A stretch of 64,000 nt of DNA from the NCBI GenBank assembly GCA_964036155.1, contig OZ038422.1, positions 11,555,201 through 11,619,200 of the forward strand, given 5' to 3'. The notes under the pieces are model-generated. The model was not told the DNA's origin. It saw only the letters and a list, made by a program, of their open reading frames with translations, and did not search any database. A program made the translations under genes and the position numbers. The DNA comes from Diploscapter coronatus (Eukaryota > Nematoda > Chromadorea > Rhabditida > Rhabditidae). Below, in pieces: positions 51,702 through 64,000 of this stretch (the stretch's first letter is position 1; each line of letters begins with the position of its first letter).

Positions 51702-52936
51702 AGATTCGGTAATTATTTTTGGGATTACTGTAGTTTCTGATGATTTATTTTAGTGATTGAAAGATCATTATAACTTTTTCGAAGACATCATATGATTTTG
51801 ACGGTTTACTGCAATTTTTCATATTATTATTTCGGAGAGTTGTATATTTCAAAGTTTCTAACTCATAACCCAAAGCATACTATTAAACTTTGTGATATAT
51901 CAATATTGAGGACTTGTAAAATTTTAGTTTACAAATTTAGATGTAAGCTCCCTTGAGGATAGATTTTATTTAGAAGTGAATGCTAACATGACTTTATCGC
52001 TAATTGTATTATATTGGCCGGAAACAATGTCATATATTCTGCCATACTTATTTTATTTTCATCCTCTGAATCTAAATCATGGCTGAAATATTGCAAATAT
52101 CAACGAATTTAACTCGGGTTTCATTTGATTCATATATTTTCGCTGAATTATCACTTATTTTCAACGAACAATTTCTTTAAGTCACTTAAAATAAAATTAA
52201 CTTTGCATTAAACACTCTTCAATTAAAGTAAATATAAACTTTCACCATTTCGAAGTTTATTTGAAAAAGTCGTTAAAATTGGCCTATTCAAGTGTTTTTA
52301 TATTGAAATTCTCTTCTAAACAATAGCAACCACCTGCTAAGTTTTTTCCCGCTTACTTCTGGGCTAATTTCTCAGAAAGAAGAATAGGACTGTAGAAAAT
52401 GAAAGTAAAAATAGGTGGCTGGGAGATAGTACGTGAAAATAAGAGAGAAAGAGGGAAATATGGTAAGATTGAGGTAAGAAGAGTAAAAACCGGACGGACG
52501 CAAGAAGACCACGGTAATTATGACTCGGTAAGGCTTCCAAATACTAGCTCTATTTTTCTCTGGCTCTCTAGATTCGTCATGCTGTTTCTTCATTTTCTAA
52601 ATCTTTTCTCATATTATTTCCCCTTTTCTAACTCTATGTCCAATACTATCTTTTTTTCTATCTCTCAGCACTCTCTCAGATCTTCCCTATCTCTTCTCTG
52701 ACATACTAAATTACTCTCTCCCTCTCTATTACCAAATACAGAGGTTTCTTGTGCGCACTTCCTGCTGTTCAATTTCACCTATTCTTATATTTTTACGGTT
52801 CAGACGTAGAACCGACTGGAATATTCTCAACAATATCGATTTCCCTCCATGTTTACATAATTTTTGGCGGTTACCGTAATCCAAAATTTCGTAATTTCAG
52901 GTTGAATATAAACGCTTCTGAATGGTTTGTTCCTAA
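51702..52936. other. Intergenic region before the second ZP gene
   Basis: 1.2 kb with no supported exon. The 3' half (52555-52740) is pyrimidine-rich with ATACTATC and ATATTATTTC words, as seen upstream of other genes here. Confidence 0.5.
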
Positions 52937-55900
52937 ATGAAGTATTTCTTATTGAATTTTCGAGCTATATCCCGAATATTCTGGGTTTTTCTAATTTTCT
53001 CGAATTTCAATTTCGTCATACCATGGCCCTCGATAATTCATACATCTATTGCGTGCGATAAGGTAATTTTATTTTTTCTTATTGTAAAATACATATTTGC
53101 TATTTCGAGTTAGGACATATTATTAACCTAAGAGTAATAGTTGTCAATTTCATTGAATTGACCAAGCTAAGTAATGCATATTTAATTTGATCAAAAGTAA
53201 AATAATATTGATTTTATTGAGTTTAGCATTTTAATTAAGATCTATCAATTAATGAAATTTTTATAAAAATCGATTTTATTAGATTTGCCATTTTAAGTTA
53301 TTTTGGATATATAATAGCTTTAAGCCTTCGCCCTTACTTTCTGGCTTTGCGGCGCCAAGTTACGCTCTAGTGAAGCTTAAGTTAACGCTCATAATGGGGC
53401 TTAAATTACCTTTCGGCAAAGTAGAAAAGATGGATTGCATAAGATTCCTCCATACAAAATCGATATATTAGACGTTCCAACTTGTGACGAGATGTCTTCT
53501 TAAGTGGGGCTTAATTAGTGTATTCAAGATTGAAGAATGGAAGGGTTAAGTATTAACAGATGGTTATTATTATTCATGAAATACAGCTTTATGATCCTAT
53601 TCAATATAATAAAGACCGAAAAAACTATAAATTGAGAGCTAGTTGAATAATTTGCGTTTTCTTAGCATAAATTAGCTGATCTCAGTTGAAACAAAATAAT
53701 AGTTTAGCAAGAAACTAAATAATGCCCTTCAAAATGGCTAATTATATGAAATTTTAATATTTAAATTGCGCACTAAAATGTGTTTCTTAGAAATTCAATA
53801 GCTAAGAAACTATTCCACTTTTCAAATAAGTAGTTCGTGAAATAGCTGTTCGCAATTATCCTCTCTCTTCCATTCATTCCTTATTCTTCATTCATTTTTG
53901 CAGACGGACTTCCTGTTGACGATACGTTTCAACGACACGTTTTCCGGCACGATTTACACCGAAAAGGGCTCGCCGAACTGCGTCTACGTGAATGGGGCCG
54001 AGCTGCGGCAGGCGGAATACGAAGCCAAGGTCAGATACAGGATTAAGGCACAGATTAGGGGAGATTATGGACTATTCAAGAGGAAAATCAGAGTCAAAAA
54101 TGAATAGAACTTCGGAAATAAAACATTTTATACCAAAAAAGTTATTCCTTATCAAAGATGAGCCGATCTTCGCCGTAAAATTGATGAAATTTACCCAAAA
54201 ATGTCTTTTTATACTGAAAACACAATAGTCTTCACTATGAGAAGTGAACAACTCCAACTAATTCTTGTCCTATATTGAAATAAAGCTGACTTTTATCATA
54301 AAATTGAAATATATTTTTTTTAAATTTCAGATCCCTCTAAAAGGCTGCCAAACCCACGAAAACTCGGACGGCAATTTGGAGAACGAAATCGTCGTGCAAC
54401 AGGGCGAAAAATTCGATCCTCGAAAGGACAAACGATTTTTGCTGACTTGCATTCCTGCGCCGGGTGGTGGTCCAATATTCAGGTAGAAATTAGTCATTTT
54501 TATTTGATATAAAATCTTTGACTATTGCTAACTTTTTATTGAGAATGATCACAATTAGAATAGAAGCGTAATTTGTGTCCTTATATCTTAAAATTCATAG
54601 CGTTTGAAAACTGAAATCTTTAGGGACTCCCAAGTGACTCTGTCTTTCGGCGGAATTACGATCGATTCGAAACAAACTTCGACTTTGGAACCGGTAGAAG
54701 CCACCCCCGAATTGGACTATAAAGTGGTGGTGAGGGATGGATCTGATATATCTGCGCCTATTTTGACGAGATCACTCTCTGTGGGGGATAATGTGGTATG
54801 CAATTAAAAAAAAAATGAAATAACATCATAATTTCATTCTTTAAGCTAAATTGGTTTTATTATATTCAAAGGTTTAGTTACGATCAACATTTTTATCATG
54901 TTATAAATTTTTTGACTGTTTTAATTTTAAATTTCTGTTCTACCGGAATAAGAATCAATATATTTTTATTTATATGACGCCACCAAAAATTTAGTCCTAC
55001 ACAGTTGAGCTTGGAAATGGCGTCAAGGGACGGATCGGACACTGTTGGGCGAAAGATGACGCTGGATCTGAACTTCAATTAAGTGGAAAAGATGGATGCT
55101 CTCTGCAGAAGGAGAGTCAGGTAATTACTCTAGTTAAAATCTCAACTACCCAAATAACTATACTCAACTATCTAATTAACTATTTAGGTTTGGGGTAATT
55201 TCGAGGAAACCCAGAATTCAAAAGGTGGCATAACATTGCTGAACCGAATCAGGGCATGGGCTTTTCCTACAAGGTAAATTTTAAATTTGACATTTTGAAA
55301 ACACATTTTAATCATGTGAATTTCTCCTCTATATTTTCGATAAGTGGTCGAGTTTTTGCCTTCAATAGAGCCGATGCTTGAATAATATTCTCATTCGGAC
55401 AAGTATTCTAAGTTAGAGATATTATAGAAAATGAAATAATATGGGCAAACAAGAGACGAGAATGTTAGAGGAAGAAAAATAATACGAAAATAGGATATTA
55501 GAGAAGTTGAAGGAAGAGAAATAGCTTCGAATAACAAGATGGCGCTAGAGATGCAGAGAAACCCGTACTCGATCGCTCGCGCGCTCGTTTTTAACATTTG
55601 TTTGTCGACAAGCTCGAAACGAGAAAGATCGAGGGAAATACTATTGGTTAGAGAAAAAGAGACAAAAACGAACGTTGGACATTAGAGATAGGTGGACTAT
55701 GAAATCAAGGGAAGTTGAAAGATTTGTAAAAAGAAGTCGAAAATTTGAAAGAAGATCAAACATTTTAGAAAATAGGTTGAAATTTTTAAAAAGAAAGCGA
55801 TTTTAGCAACGAGGTCAACATCTTCTGTAATCTGCATATCTGTGCTCACTGCGTTCAACCTTCGTGCAACAACCGAGGACGGAGACACGAGTGGAGAAAC

Positions 55901-56344
55901 CAAGAAAGCGACCCATTTTCTGCACAGATTGATACTTCCGGTATGACGAACTAGTTAGAAAAGAACAACGTTTTGTTTGATTTAATTGGCGAAGATCAGC
56001 TTTTCTATACTAAAATGAGACACTTTCTGATTTTTAATGAAGATCGAGTTTTGTTTGATAAAAGTTTAGAAGATGACTATCATTTAGATTTATTTGATGA
56101 AGTCCAGCTTTGAATTATTCAAATCTTAGATATCATCAAGCCCATACCGATACACGCTTCATTCCGACTAAGGAGGAGTCCAGAAAACTTGAATAACCAA
56201 AAATCCGGCATCGTTTCTGCTTCGTCTAATGACAATTCCGCTATAATCTACACTCAGTCCCAACCTATGAATTTCTCAAACTCATTATTTATATCACCAG
56301 TTTATTATTTAATCATAACTTTTATATTCTCTCTCATTCTTTAA
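52937..56344 (+). CDS. Second ZP-domain (cuticlin-type) protein, 378 aa
   Basis: Exons: 52937-53062, 53904-54029, 54331-54482, 54624-54795, 54995-55120, 55188-55273, 55807-55940, 56130-56344, all phases compatible. A signal-like hydrophobic segment (FWVFLIFSNFNFVIPW) follows a longer than usual N-terminus. The ZP domain starts CDKTDFLLTIRFNDTFSGTI and continues KGCQTHENSDG, LLTCIPAPGGG, VELGNGVKGRIGHCWAKDD, GKDGCSLQKE, and ends NIFCNLHICAHC-VQPSCNNRGRR. A basic site near CNNRGRRHEW could be cleaved. The C-terminus is hydrophobic (SPVYYLIITFIFSLIL), giving a membrane or GPI anchor. It lacks the long low-complexity region of the other ZP protein. Intron 6 (55274-55806) contains a reverse-oriented Y-rich repeat and a CTCGCGCGCTCG core. 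Confidence 0.88.
53063..53903 (+). other. First intron of second ZP gene
   Basis: 841 AT-rich bases. No exon, repeat or RNA recognised. Confidence 0.5.
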
Positions 56345-56900
56345 GTTTTGCTTTTTTCAATAAATGACTCGGTAAAAACTTGCATGATTTCAATTGTTAC
56401 TGTCAGGCTATTTTGAGAAATTTGATTTTAAACTTAGCAACATTATCAAAGACCACTTGTCTCATATAGTAAAATCGTACGTTTATGATCATAAGTACGA
56501 AATTTTATGACTCTCAAAAGGGGTCAGAACCTTGAACTTGTTGAATTATTATCATTGCGCTTTACAAACTTCTAATTCTCTGTACTCTCTTCAAATTTCA
56601 CTATTTCTCGTTTAAGGAAAGTGAGAGGGCGTATAGTTTTTCTTTCTTTCTTTCTTTCTCTTTCTTGCTATATGTCCATGGGAAAGCTCTCTGCATCTCT
56701 CTGTATACTATTTTACGCTCTCTTTCTTTATCTCTTTCTTTCCCTCTCTTCCCGTCTTTCTCTCTATCTTTTTCTGTCACTCTGTTCCCTCCGACTTTCG
56801 CCTTCTCTATCTCTCTCTTTCACTAGCAATCACTCCTCTTCTGGGCGGTAGTGGTGGGGGGCCGCGCGCGTGCGCTTGCTTTGCTGGTTCGAAGTGCGGA
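56345..56900. other. Promoter-like region before the carboxypeptidase
   Basis: A strong pyrimidine tract (56590-56835, including CTTTCTTTCTTTCTTTCTCT and CTCTCTGCATCTCTCTG) runs into a GC block (GGGGGGCCGCGCGCGTGCGC, 56854-56873) just 28 bases before the start codon. This looks like a core promoter and 5'UTR, although no TATA box is evident. Confidence 0.5.
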
Positions 56901-59900
56901 ATGACGACGCCAGCCGGAGCGTCGTCGAAAAGCGGCAGGCCTAATTTTAATCCCGTCTATATTCTCCTACTCGCTATTATCCTATGCTCGACTAGTTTAG
57001 AGGCTAAGTGCGTGGTTTTATCATTTGTGTGTGTGCGTGTGTGTTTTTTTTTTCGATTTTATTATGCTCAAACCTCGGTTTCAAATCTTTCAAATGACGG
57101 TTTTTGGAAAATGCAATTTCGTTATAAGGTATTGTTTTACCTGAGAATCTAATGACTCATCAGCATTCTTTGATGGAAGAATTTTACATCGTATTATATA
57201 CAGTTTTACAATGCAAAACTAAGACAATTGTTCCAATCAGATCAAGCATGAAGAATTACTAAAACCTTTAGCGAAACCACCCTTGAACCAAGTCGCTTTC
57301 TTGTGTTTCACCCAATTTTCTAAATTCCTAGTTTTTCCTTCCTTATTATTTGCTATTTTTATGCCAAACACATCTTTCGTTTTTCCTGTCTAAACAAGCA
57401 AATCTTTTGCAATTGAACTATGCAAATATAAACTGGAAGCAGTTTTGGTATTTTCTTCATCTAAAATCGCCCAGGTTTGTCCTAACCTTGGGGAAGTTCA
57501 GCGTAGTAGTGACAAGATTCTTGGTCTATTATTTTGGTAACAAAAAGCTATCTATCTGTATTTAATTACAATTTAGCGTATTGGCATCATTTCTAATCGA
57601 GAATTTGCGCTAAAACTTTTAGGTTATAAAAATGTTGGGTTTAGTATTTTTGCAGAAACCTCCATTGCGCAAGTAGGCGTTTTTCCACCGAACATACACC
57701 AAAACTGACCATGAAATCTGTGAATCTCTCTGCTATCGTTTTTCGTTTTGACACTGGGACACGAAGTCCGAGCGAAAAACACAGTCCCCACCGTGGAAAA
57801 GCGCTGGGCAAAAACCTGCCACCGCCACAGGGTCACATAAATAAAAAAAATGCATAGAATGTTTTCAACATTTTTATTTTCAAAATGATCAAATAGGAAC
57901 CAAACAAATAATAAATAGTTGGAAAATTTGCATAAAGTCGATTCTTTCAGAAAATTCACCGTCTACCGACTGCATCCTAATACAACAGAATCGCTACAAT
58001 TTCTCAGGGATTTACAATTGTCAGATGTTTCGGTAAGTTGATCTTCAGACGTTTTTCAAGGAAAACACTTTTTAAAAAATCTATTTAATTTCAATTTTCA
58101 GTTAGATTTCTGGAAGTCGCCCTCCGAAGTGGGGAATGAAGTGCACATTATGGCCGGAGAAAATAAGGCTAAAGAATTACTACTTGAGCTTGACGAGCGA
58201 AGGATACAACACTCGGTTATGATCGAAGATGTGAAGCGGTAATGCTTGGCTCCTATTCTTCAGCGCTATTCAGCAAATTGAATTTTTCCTAATCGAAGTG
58301 TTTTTTTCTGAAAATATATAGAATTTCTTATCATTACCATTTATTCATAATATCGATTCGTATATCTATTCTTTTCTTTCTTTTCCCTTTCCCTAAATCC
58401 CATAATCTCTAAATCTGCATCACTTTCCCTTCTGTGTGATATCTCCTCTTATATCGTCCACATTTTCAAAGAACTAAGGACGTGAGGAAGAGAAAGGCAT
58501 CATTTTCGTGAAACTAGATCGTGTATATCGCAAGGGTTCAATGGCAAAATTTTCACTTTCGTTTGGAAAAGTGAATTTTTTGTTTAAATTTTGATCTCAA
58601 TTTTCGATTACAGGGTCATCGATGAACAGCAGAAAAAACGTGAATCGTATGGTCGAACGCAATTCAAGTACCGGGATTGGAGGGAGAGCAAGGTAACCTG
58701 CGAACTGGATATCAAATAGTTAAAATAGCGAAAACATATCAAAATAAAGTTGATTGTCATTGAAATTCGTATGCGAAAGAAATTTTTATGATGAAGATCA
58801 TCTTTTTCTCAAAAGAATTCCGCAAAAAAGCAATAAACAAACATAATATTTTTGCACATTCCGATATCTAGGCTTCCCCTAGGCAAATACTCTTCTCTTA
58901 TCATTCTTCAAATATTAATGATACGCTCATTTGGAATGAAAATCACCAAATATCCACTTTAATGTCCACTCAGATCCCCTTATCCTATGAAATATCATGA
59001 TATATGCAAATATTTGAGGTGCACTTCAACCTGGCGACGTACCACTCGTTTGCAGACGTCATCAACTACCTGAATGCTTTAGCCATCACCTATCCGGAAC
59101 GAGTCTCCGTCCAGCCGATCGGAACTACGCATGAAGGCAGGCAGATTCCGCTTATAAAAGTAAGCCCACATTTTTCGTCGAATTTCCCCCCATTATTTAT
59201 GTTTGTCTACGATATGAAATCGAGATTTTCTAGATACAATGATCCAATTTTTGGTATATTTATTTACGTTAATCTGAAGATCAGGATTTATTTCTGCAAA
59301 CATAGATTTCCTATGCAAATCTTTTAGATTTTATTCACCATTTTTTATTATTAGTTTTACCTCAATCTTCATCTTCTATGACGATTTTCAACAACTTTAT
59401 TAGTGAAGATCACCTTTTTCGTCTTTGCTTCTTTGATCTACTGATCCAAGATCATAATATTTTGATGCATAAAAACAATTCAACTTGTGATGTCAATCTC
59501 GAAAGTCTTTTTCACGCTTCTCAAGATCAGCCAGCCGGGATTCGGCCCGCTTAAGTTTGTATGTCTCGAATTGCAATGCCTGACGCACAAAACGAGTTTG
59601 CAAGTTCAAGCCCGCAAACTGCTGCTTGCGTACAGACACTTTATCTCACGCCAATGCCTTTTTCTTACAATCCATTTCCATTTACGTTACAAAGAAAACA
59701 TTCTCATTGAGATCGGTGTAAAATCTCGTCGGATATGTTACATTTCTGCAAATTCTTTCGAAGAAATTATTTAAAAGTGATCTTAAGATCATAAGATTTC
59801 AAAAACAAATCTGGAAAACATCGACTTCTGATAAAATCTCGTTTCTAAGAAAATAATGTTTTTAGACCTCTATTATTTTATTGAATAACCCTTTTTATGA

Positions 59901-62900
59901 TAAAACTATCGATTTTTCTAGGAATCAATATCTTTTAGAAGAATCACCTTTTAAGCATCAAAGATTAACAACATATCGTCACGTTTCTATCAAGACAAGC
60001 ATATTGGCGATTTTCCTTGTTGCGGACACTAAAAAATCGGCTATGACGCGCAAATGCCGTCTTCCCGCAACCAAACATACGCGCACACTAAAACCAGTAA
60101 TGCGCGTCAACACGCGGTGCAGAAAAGTGAATATGATTCAATACAAAGAAATGCTGTTTGTTGGATGCAAAAAGGCGTAGGCTAGAGGTACGCATATGAT
60201 CAAAAATATGTTGCAACACTCAAGATAGCGTGCTCAAAATATAAATCATATCTAGGATGGATTGATTATTTTCCGTCGATTTCTTTATCAAAATCTGCCA
60301 GCAGCTTATCGCTTTTTATCGCAGCTAATCCGTTTAGCCGAATCAATCGTTTTAACGATTATCTCTTCAGCCGTAGGACTTTCGCTTTCATAAGATCATG
60401 AAACATTACTAAAATAAGATATGTAAAAATAGAACTTATCTTTTCTTTATGCTGCTACTTAAAAGTCATTTGATTTAAGCAAAATAGTTCTCGTTCTATG
60501 ATGTATATCTTATACCCTCTTATATTGTGAACGGGAAAGTGTCTCGGTTCATTTTTGTCTGAATCCCAATTCGGATGATTGGCTGTTTTTTCTCTCTGCG
60601 CTCTGTTCATTAAAAGCATTTTTCTCTTGCTTTCTCTTTTGCGCTCAACGTATTTCGATTTCCATTGTCAACCTGTCAAATAGCGTTGCTGCTTTTTTGC
60701 GTTGTTCGATTGTGCGGTTAGAGGCTTTCTCCCGAAAATGCGAAACCGCAAAACGAGACGTAAATTGACTCGTAAATAAAACACGTCACGCGATGTCTCG
60801 AGTCGAATTGAATCGGACCGGGCCCGACACCAGTCAAGAAGCCCCAGGGACAGTGATTTGAGACGATTTTTAAAGGTCGCGAAAATCGATAGATCAAGAA
60901 CATATTCAGAGCGAATTTCATTGAAGCAAATGATTAATATATCGAGTTAGAGCTCGATCCTCATGAAATTATGTCAAAGATGACGAAAGAAAGCTTATTT
61001 TCGTCGAAAATTTAAAAAAAAAAAAAAAAAAAAACGATGATCCCCAAAAATGTTCAAATTTCAGATAACTAACAAGCGACTCGGCGGCGTGAAACGAGGA
61101 GTTTGGGTCGATGGTGGCATTCACGGTAAATATTTTGGAAAATCTCCGAATTATGTCTAAATAATACGTAACTTTAGCTCGAGAATGGGTTTCCCCCTCG
61201 ACTGTGCTCTATTTTATTCATCAACTCGTAACTCAATACGACAAAGACCCCACTATCCGTCAATTCGTTGACCGTATGGAATGGTACCTGGTCCCACTTT
61301 TGAACCCAGATGGTTACGAGTATTCGCGAAGCAGTAACGATCCGGAGATTAGACTATGGAGGAAAAATCGATCACCGCCCAAGTGTACTCAGCAAAATAC
61401 GGGTAATTTTTAAACTATGAATATCCAAGATATTCAGCGATTTTTGTGTTTTTATGAAACAACTTTATTTTCAGGCTTATTTTCCCCTCCTAGTACCGTT
61501 TGCTGTCAGGGAGTGGATTTAAATCGGAACTTCGACTGGTTCTTCGGTCAAGTTGGGTCATCTACCGATCCCTGTTCTGAGATTTATGCGGTATATTTTT
61601 TTCAAATTTTAAATATCTAAAAATACGCTTTAACAGTGAACAAATCATTATCATTCATTTTAGAATATATTTTAACGATACTTATTTTGAATTCAGATAT
61701 ATTTAATTATATTTTTCTAATATAAATTTATGTCTCAAACGATTTTACATCTTTCGTTAAAGTATATATCCAGAAATTCATATAGTTTCAATTTGATGAA
61801 TAATTAATGCAAGTCTAAATACACTAATCTACCAACTAAAATGTTTTTTTAATAATAAATTTAAAATTTAGGGAAACTACGCGTTCTCTGAACCTGAAAC
61901 TGCCGCTGTAAGGGATTTTGTACAAAGACATCGAATTCATACATTCCTCACCTTCCATTCATACTCGCAAATTCTCATGTACCCATTCGGACATCAAATT
62001 CGAACCTACCCCAACGATTTGAATGATTTGGTGGGTTTAGATTGAAGTTTTATCTTATTTCTGAAAATTCAAATTTAAATCATATCATAAGTTATTACTT
62101 AGACACTATAATTCTTAAACTATATGAAGATCAACTTTAACGTATTGAAATTGAATTTCGACGAGTGTCATTTTTATTTGGGACCTAAATTAATATTTTG
62201 GATTTCAAACAATTCATTTAAATTGAACTATTTTAGAGATCTACAGCCATATCAGCAGCAGGAGCCTTACGTAGAGTCTACGGTACTTCGTACAAAGTCG
62301 GCACTGGAGCCGACACTCTATGTAAGAACTCGAACAATTCAATTTAAACCGGTTACCATAAGTTAAAAATCACAAAACTCTCCCCCTTTTTCATTTTTGA
62401 CTTTCGTTAAAACCATTAACGGATTGGTTAAGCGTTTCGCTTGAAGAAAAACGAGTTCAACAAGTATTTTTCGGCGCTTAGACTAGCGAAAATTGTTTGA
62501 AGTTCAAAAAGTGAAACAAGTGAAAATTGAATGACATTTTTGAGGAAAGCGAAAATTTCGCACTCAAATTTATGTCCACAATGTTCAAAAATGAATGAAT
62601 GAATAGAATAATTTTTGGCCTTTTAAAAAGGAAATTTAAAAATTTCCAGACCCAGCTTCCGGAGGTTCCGAGGATTGGGCAAAAGGCAAAGCTCACGTCA
62701 AGTTTTCGTATCTTTTCGAGCTACGTCCCGAAGAACAAGTCTGGGATGGATTTTTGTTGGCTGAAAACCAGGTGATTGAAAGATGATCTTAGAAATTTGC
62801 TATTTGAAACGTTTTCCAAACTTCACTAATTTATAATAAAAATCTATTTTTCGGGAAATTAAACTTTTGAGCCGAATTTTAGTTTGTCCGTTAGAGTGAA

Positions 62901-63373
62901 GAGCATGCCAATAATTTATTCATGATTTCGAAATTTCAAACAAAATAGACTCGAGGAGCTATTTTTCTAAATTATAAAATGCAGATCATCCCTACCGCCC
63001 GAGAGACTTGGGAAGCTGTCAAAGTTATCGCTCAACAAACCCTGGCTTCGGCACCGACGAGGACAGTGGCGAGAGCTCCAATTAGACGACCAATTAGGAT
63101 GTGTCGGGGTAGGCTTGATTTTTTATTGTATTAAATTCGTTTAGAAAACAATAGAATTTATATTTTTATTATCGAAAATGAAGAAAAATACTCATTTTAG
63201 ATTTTATTTCGATTGCGATCAGTTTTTTCATCAAACAGAATATAATATTAATTAAAACAAAATAAGTATTTTCAGATCGAGACGGATTGTGCTCATCTTG
63301 GGCAGAGGGTGGGGCTTGCAACACTTGGCCAGAAATGCTACAAAGGTGTCCACTTTCTTGCGGCTTATGCTAA
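56901..63373 (+). CDS. M14 zinc carboxypeptidase with propeptide and C-terminal ShKT domain
   Basis: Secreted metallocarboxypeptidase, 511 aa. Exons: 56901-57007, 57951-58032, 58102-58238, 58614-58692, 59019-59159, 61065-61125, 61178-61402, 61475-61590, 61872-62030, 62237-62321, 62650-62771, 62985-63108, 63276-63373. Signal anchor region NPVYILLLAIILCSTSLEA. The activation propeptide runs to about residue 130. The catalytic domain has GIHAREW (zinc His about 202 and Glu), LLNPDGYEYSRS, the LWRKNRS arginine region, DLNRNFDW, TFHSYSQ (zinc His about 345) and FELRPE (catalytic Glu about 421). The tail (478-511) is a six-Cys ShKT module (CRDRDGLCSSWAEGGAC to CPLSCGLC). C. elegans SURO-1, a carboxypeptidase for cuticle organisation, has a similar layout; orthology is inferred. 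The exon at 59019 is preceded by TTTGAG, a weak acceptor with no alternative. Confidence 0.93.
57008..57950 (+). other. First intron of the carboxypeptidase
   Basis: 943 bases. A GT-rich run (57025-57043) sits near the donor. The rest holds no recognised element; the minus-strand ORF at 57624-57959 overlaps the next acceptor and looks spurious. Confidence 0.5.
59160..61064 (+). other. Large intron 5 of the carboxypeptidase, with GC-richer blocks and poly(A)
   Basis: 1.9 kb. Blocks at 59510-59640, 60030-60130 and 60640-60860 are richer in G and C than usual for introns here. A run of more than 20 A lies at 61013-61034, just before the acceptor. No ORF with recognisable content. An internal promoter or an old retro-insertion is possible. 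Confidence 0.4.
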
Positions 63374-64000
63374 TTTTAGCGTCAAATTTTAGTATTTTAT
63401 TATAATGTGCTAAATTCTAGCAGAAACCTTACTTTAGTTAGTCTTTCTCATATCTGAATCCGTTGAAATCTAGTCTCGAAAATACATGAAAATTAGGCGT
63501 TTTCAAATTCGTATAAGTTTTGACATCCTAAAGCTAATAATTCGAATCATAGCTATTACTCGTCTTGGTCCTGAATTGAGGTAGTTTTATAAATGACGTC
63601 GTTTATAAACAATGCCCCTTAGAATATTTTTTAAAACGGGCCCCCAAATTTTTGGTGAGTTTTCTGGATTTTTGCAATCGCACGCTGAATCTGAACTTAC
63701 CTCATGAAATTCTTACACCCATATTCTAATTTTCATTTCGTATTTGTACAAATTTGGCATTGTTATGAATTCTGAATGTATACTTTAGTTTTAGAATACG
63801 TTAAAGTATACATTTTTAATTTTTAGTCTATTGTTTAAATTGATCTGTTGATTATTTCATTGTTTTTGATTAAGACAGGCTATTTTCTTAGATAGTCAAT
63901 TTATATATATATATTTTTTTTAATTTTCGAGCCTCTCATATTCTAAAGCGGGTCCAAGTCGCTTCATGAATGAAAACAATAAACGATTTTAAATGAGGAC
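63374..64000. other. Region downstream of the carboxypeptidase
   Basis: 627 AT-rich bases. 3'UTR at first, then no exon or repeat seen; a short (TA) run is at 63901-63912. Confidence 0.5.

Noticed and set aside
60718..60921. Minus-strand ORF in the carboxypeptidase intron
   Set aside because: No recognisable domain and antisense to a spliced intron.

Overview
The window is nuclear DNA from a nematode. Three things point there: short introns ending in TTTTCAG/TTTTAG, animal gene families (TRAK/Milton, SHC, AP-2, GOPC, alpha-COP), and typical nematode products (astacin plus ShKT protease, cuticlin-type ZP proteins, ODR-2/Ly6-like protein, serpentine receptor, saposin-like protein). No species is assigned. 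I rebuilt the gene models by hand from splice signals. Every complete model keeps frame through all its exons.

Layout, all on the + strand. 1-3001: 3' end of coatomer alpha. 3002-5126: intergenic DNA with many GATA sites. 5127-16883: TRAK/Milton adaptor with two introns over 3 kb. 16884-19169: intergenic, with a tRNA-derived SINE-like element. 19170-21890: 7TM receptor with a MITE in an intron. 21891-25953: intergenic, with a 600-bp foldback element. 25954-30797: GOPC/PIST. 31283-32836: unrecognised basic protein. 33625-35594: astacin. 35595-37995: intergenic, holding a hAT-like MITE nested in a TIR element. 37996-38929: ODR-2-like Ly6 protein, first exon not found. 40281-45349: long ZP-domain protein. 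46070-47854: AP-2 factor. 48124-49004: saposin-like secreted protein. 49969-51701: SHC adaptor. 52937-56344: second ZP protein. 56901-63373: M14 carboxypeptidase with ShKT tail. 63374-64000: nothing seen.

The genes fall into two loose groups. alpha-COP, TRAK and GOPC belong to membrane traffic and organelle transport. The astacin, two ZP proteins and the carboxypeptidase are secreted or surface proteins of the kind nematodes use in cuticle and apical matrix. SHC and AP-2 act in signalling and transcription. Nothing shows that they form one pathway.

The most unusual signals are at the DNA and splicing level: three GC-AG introns whose donors all begin GCAT, three introns ending in AATTAAG and built of TAATTA words, words enriched in the introns of particular genes, two related hAT-like MITEs with 8-bp target duplications, and dispersed repeats confined to non-coding DNA.
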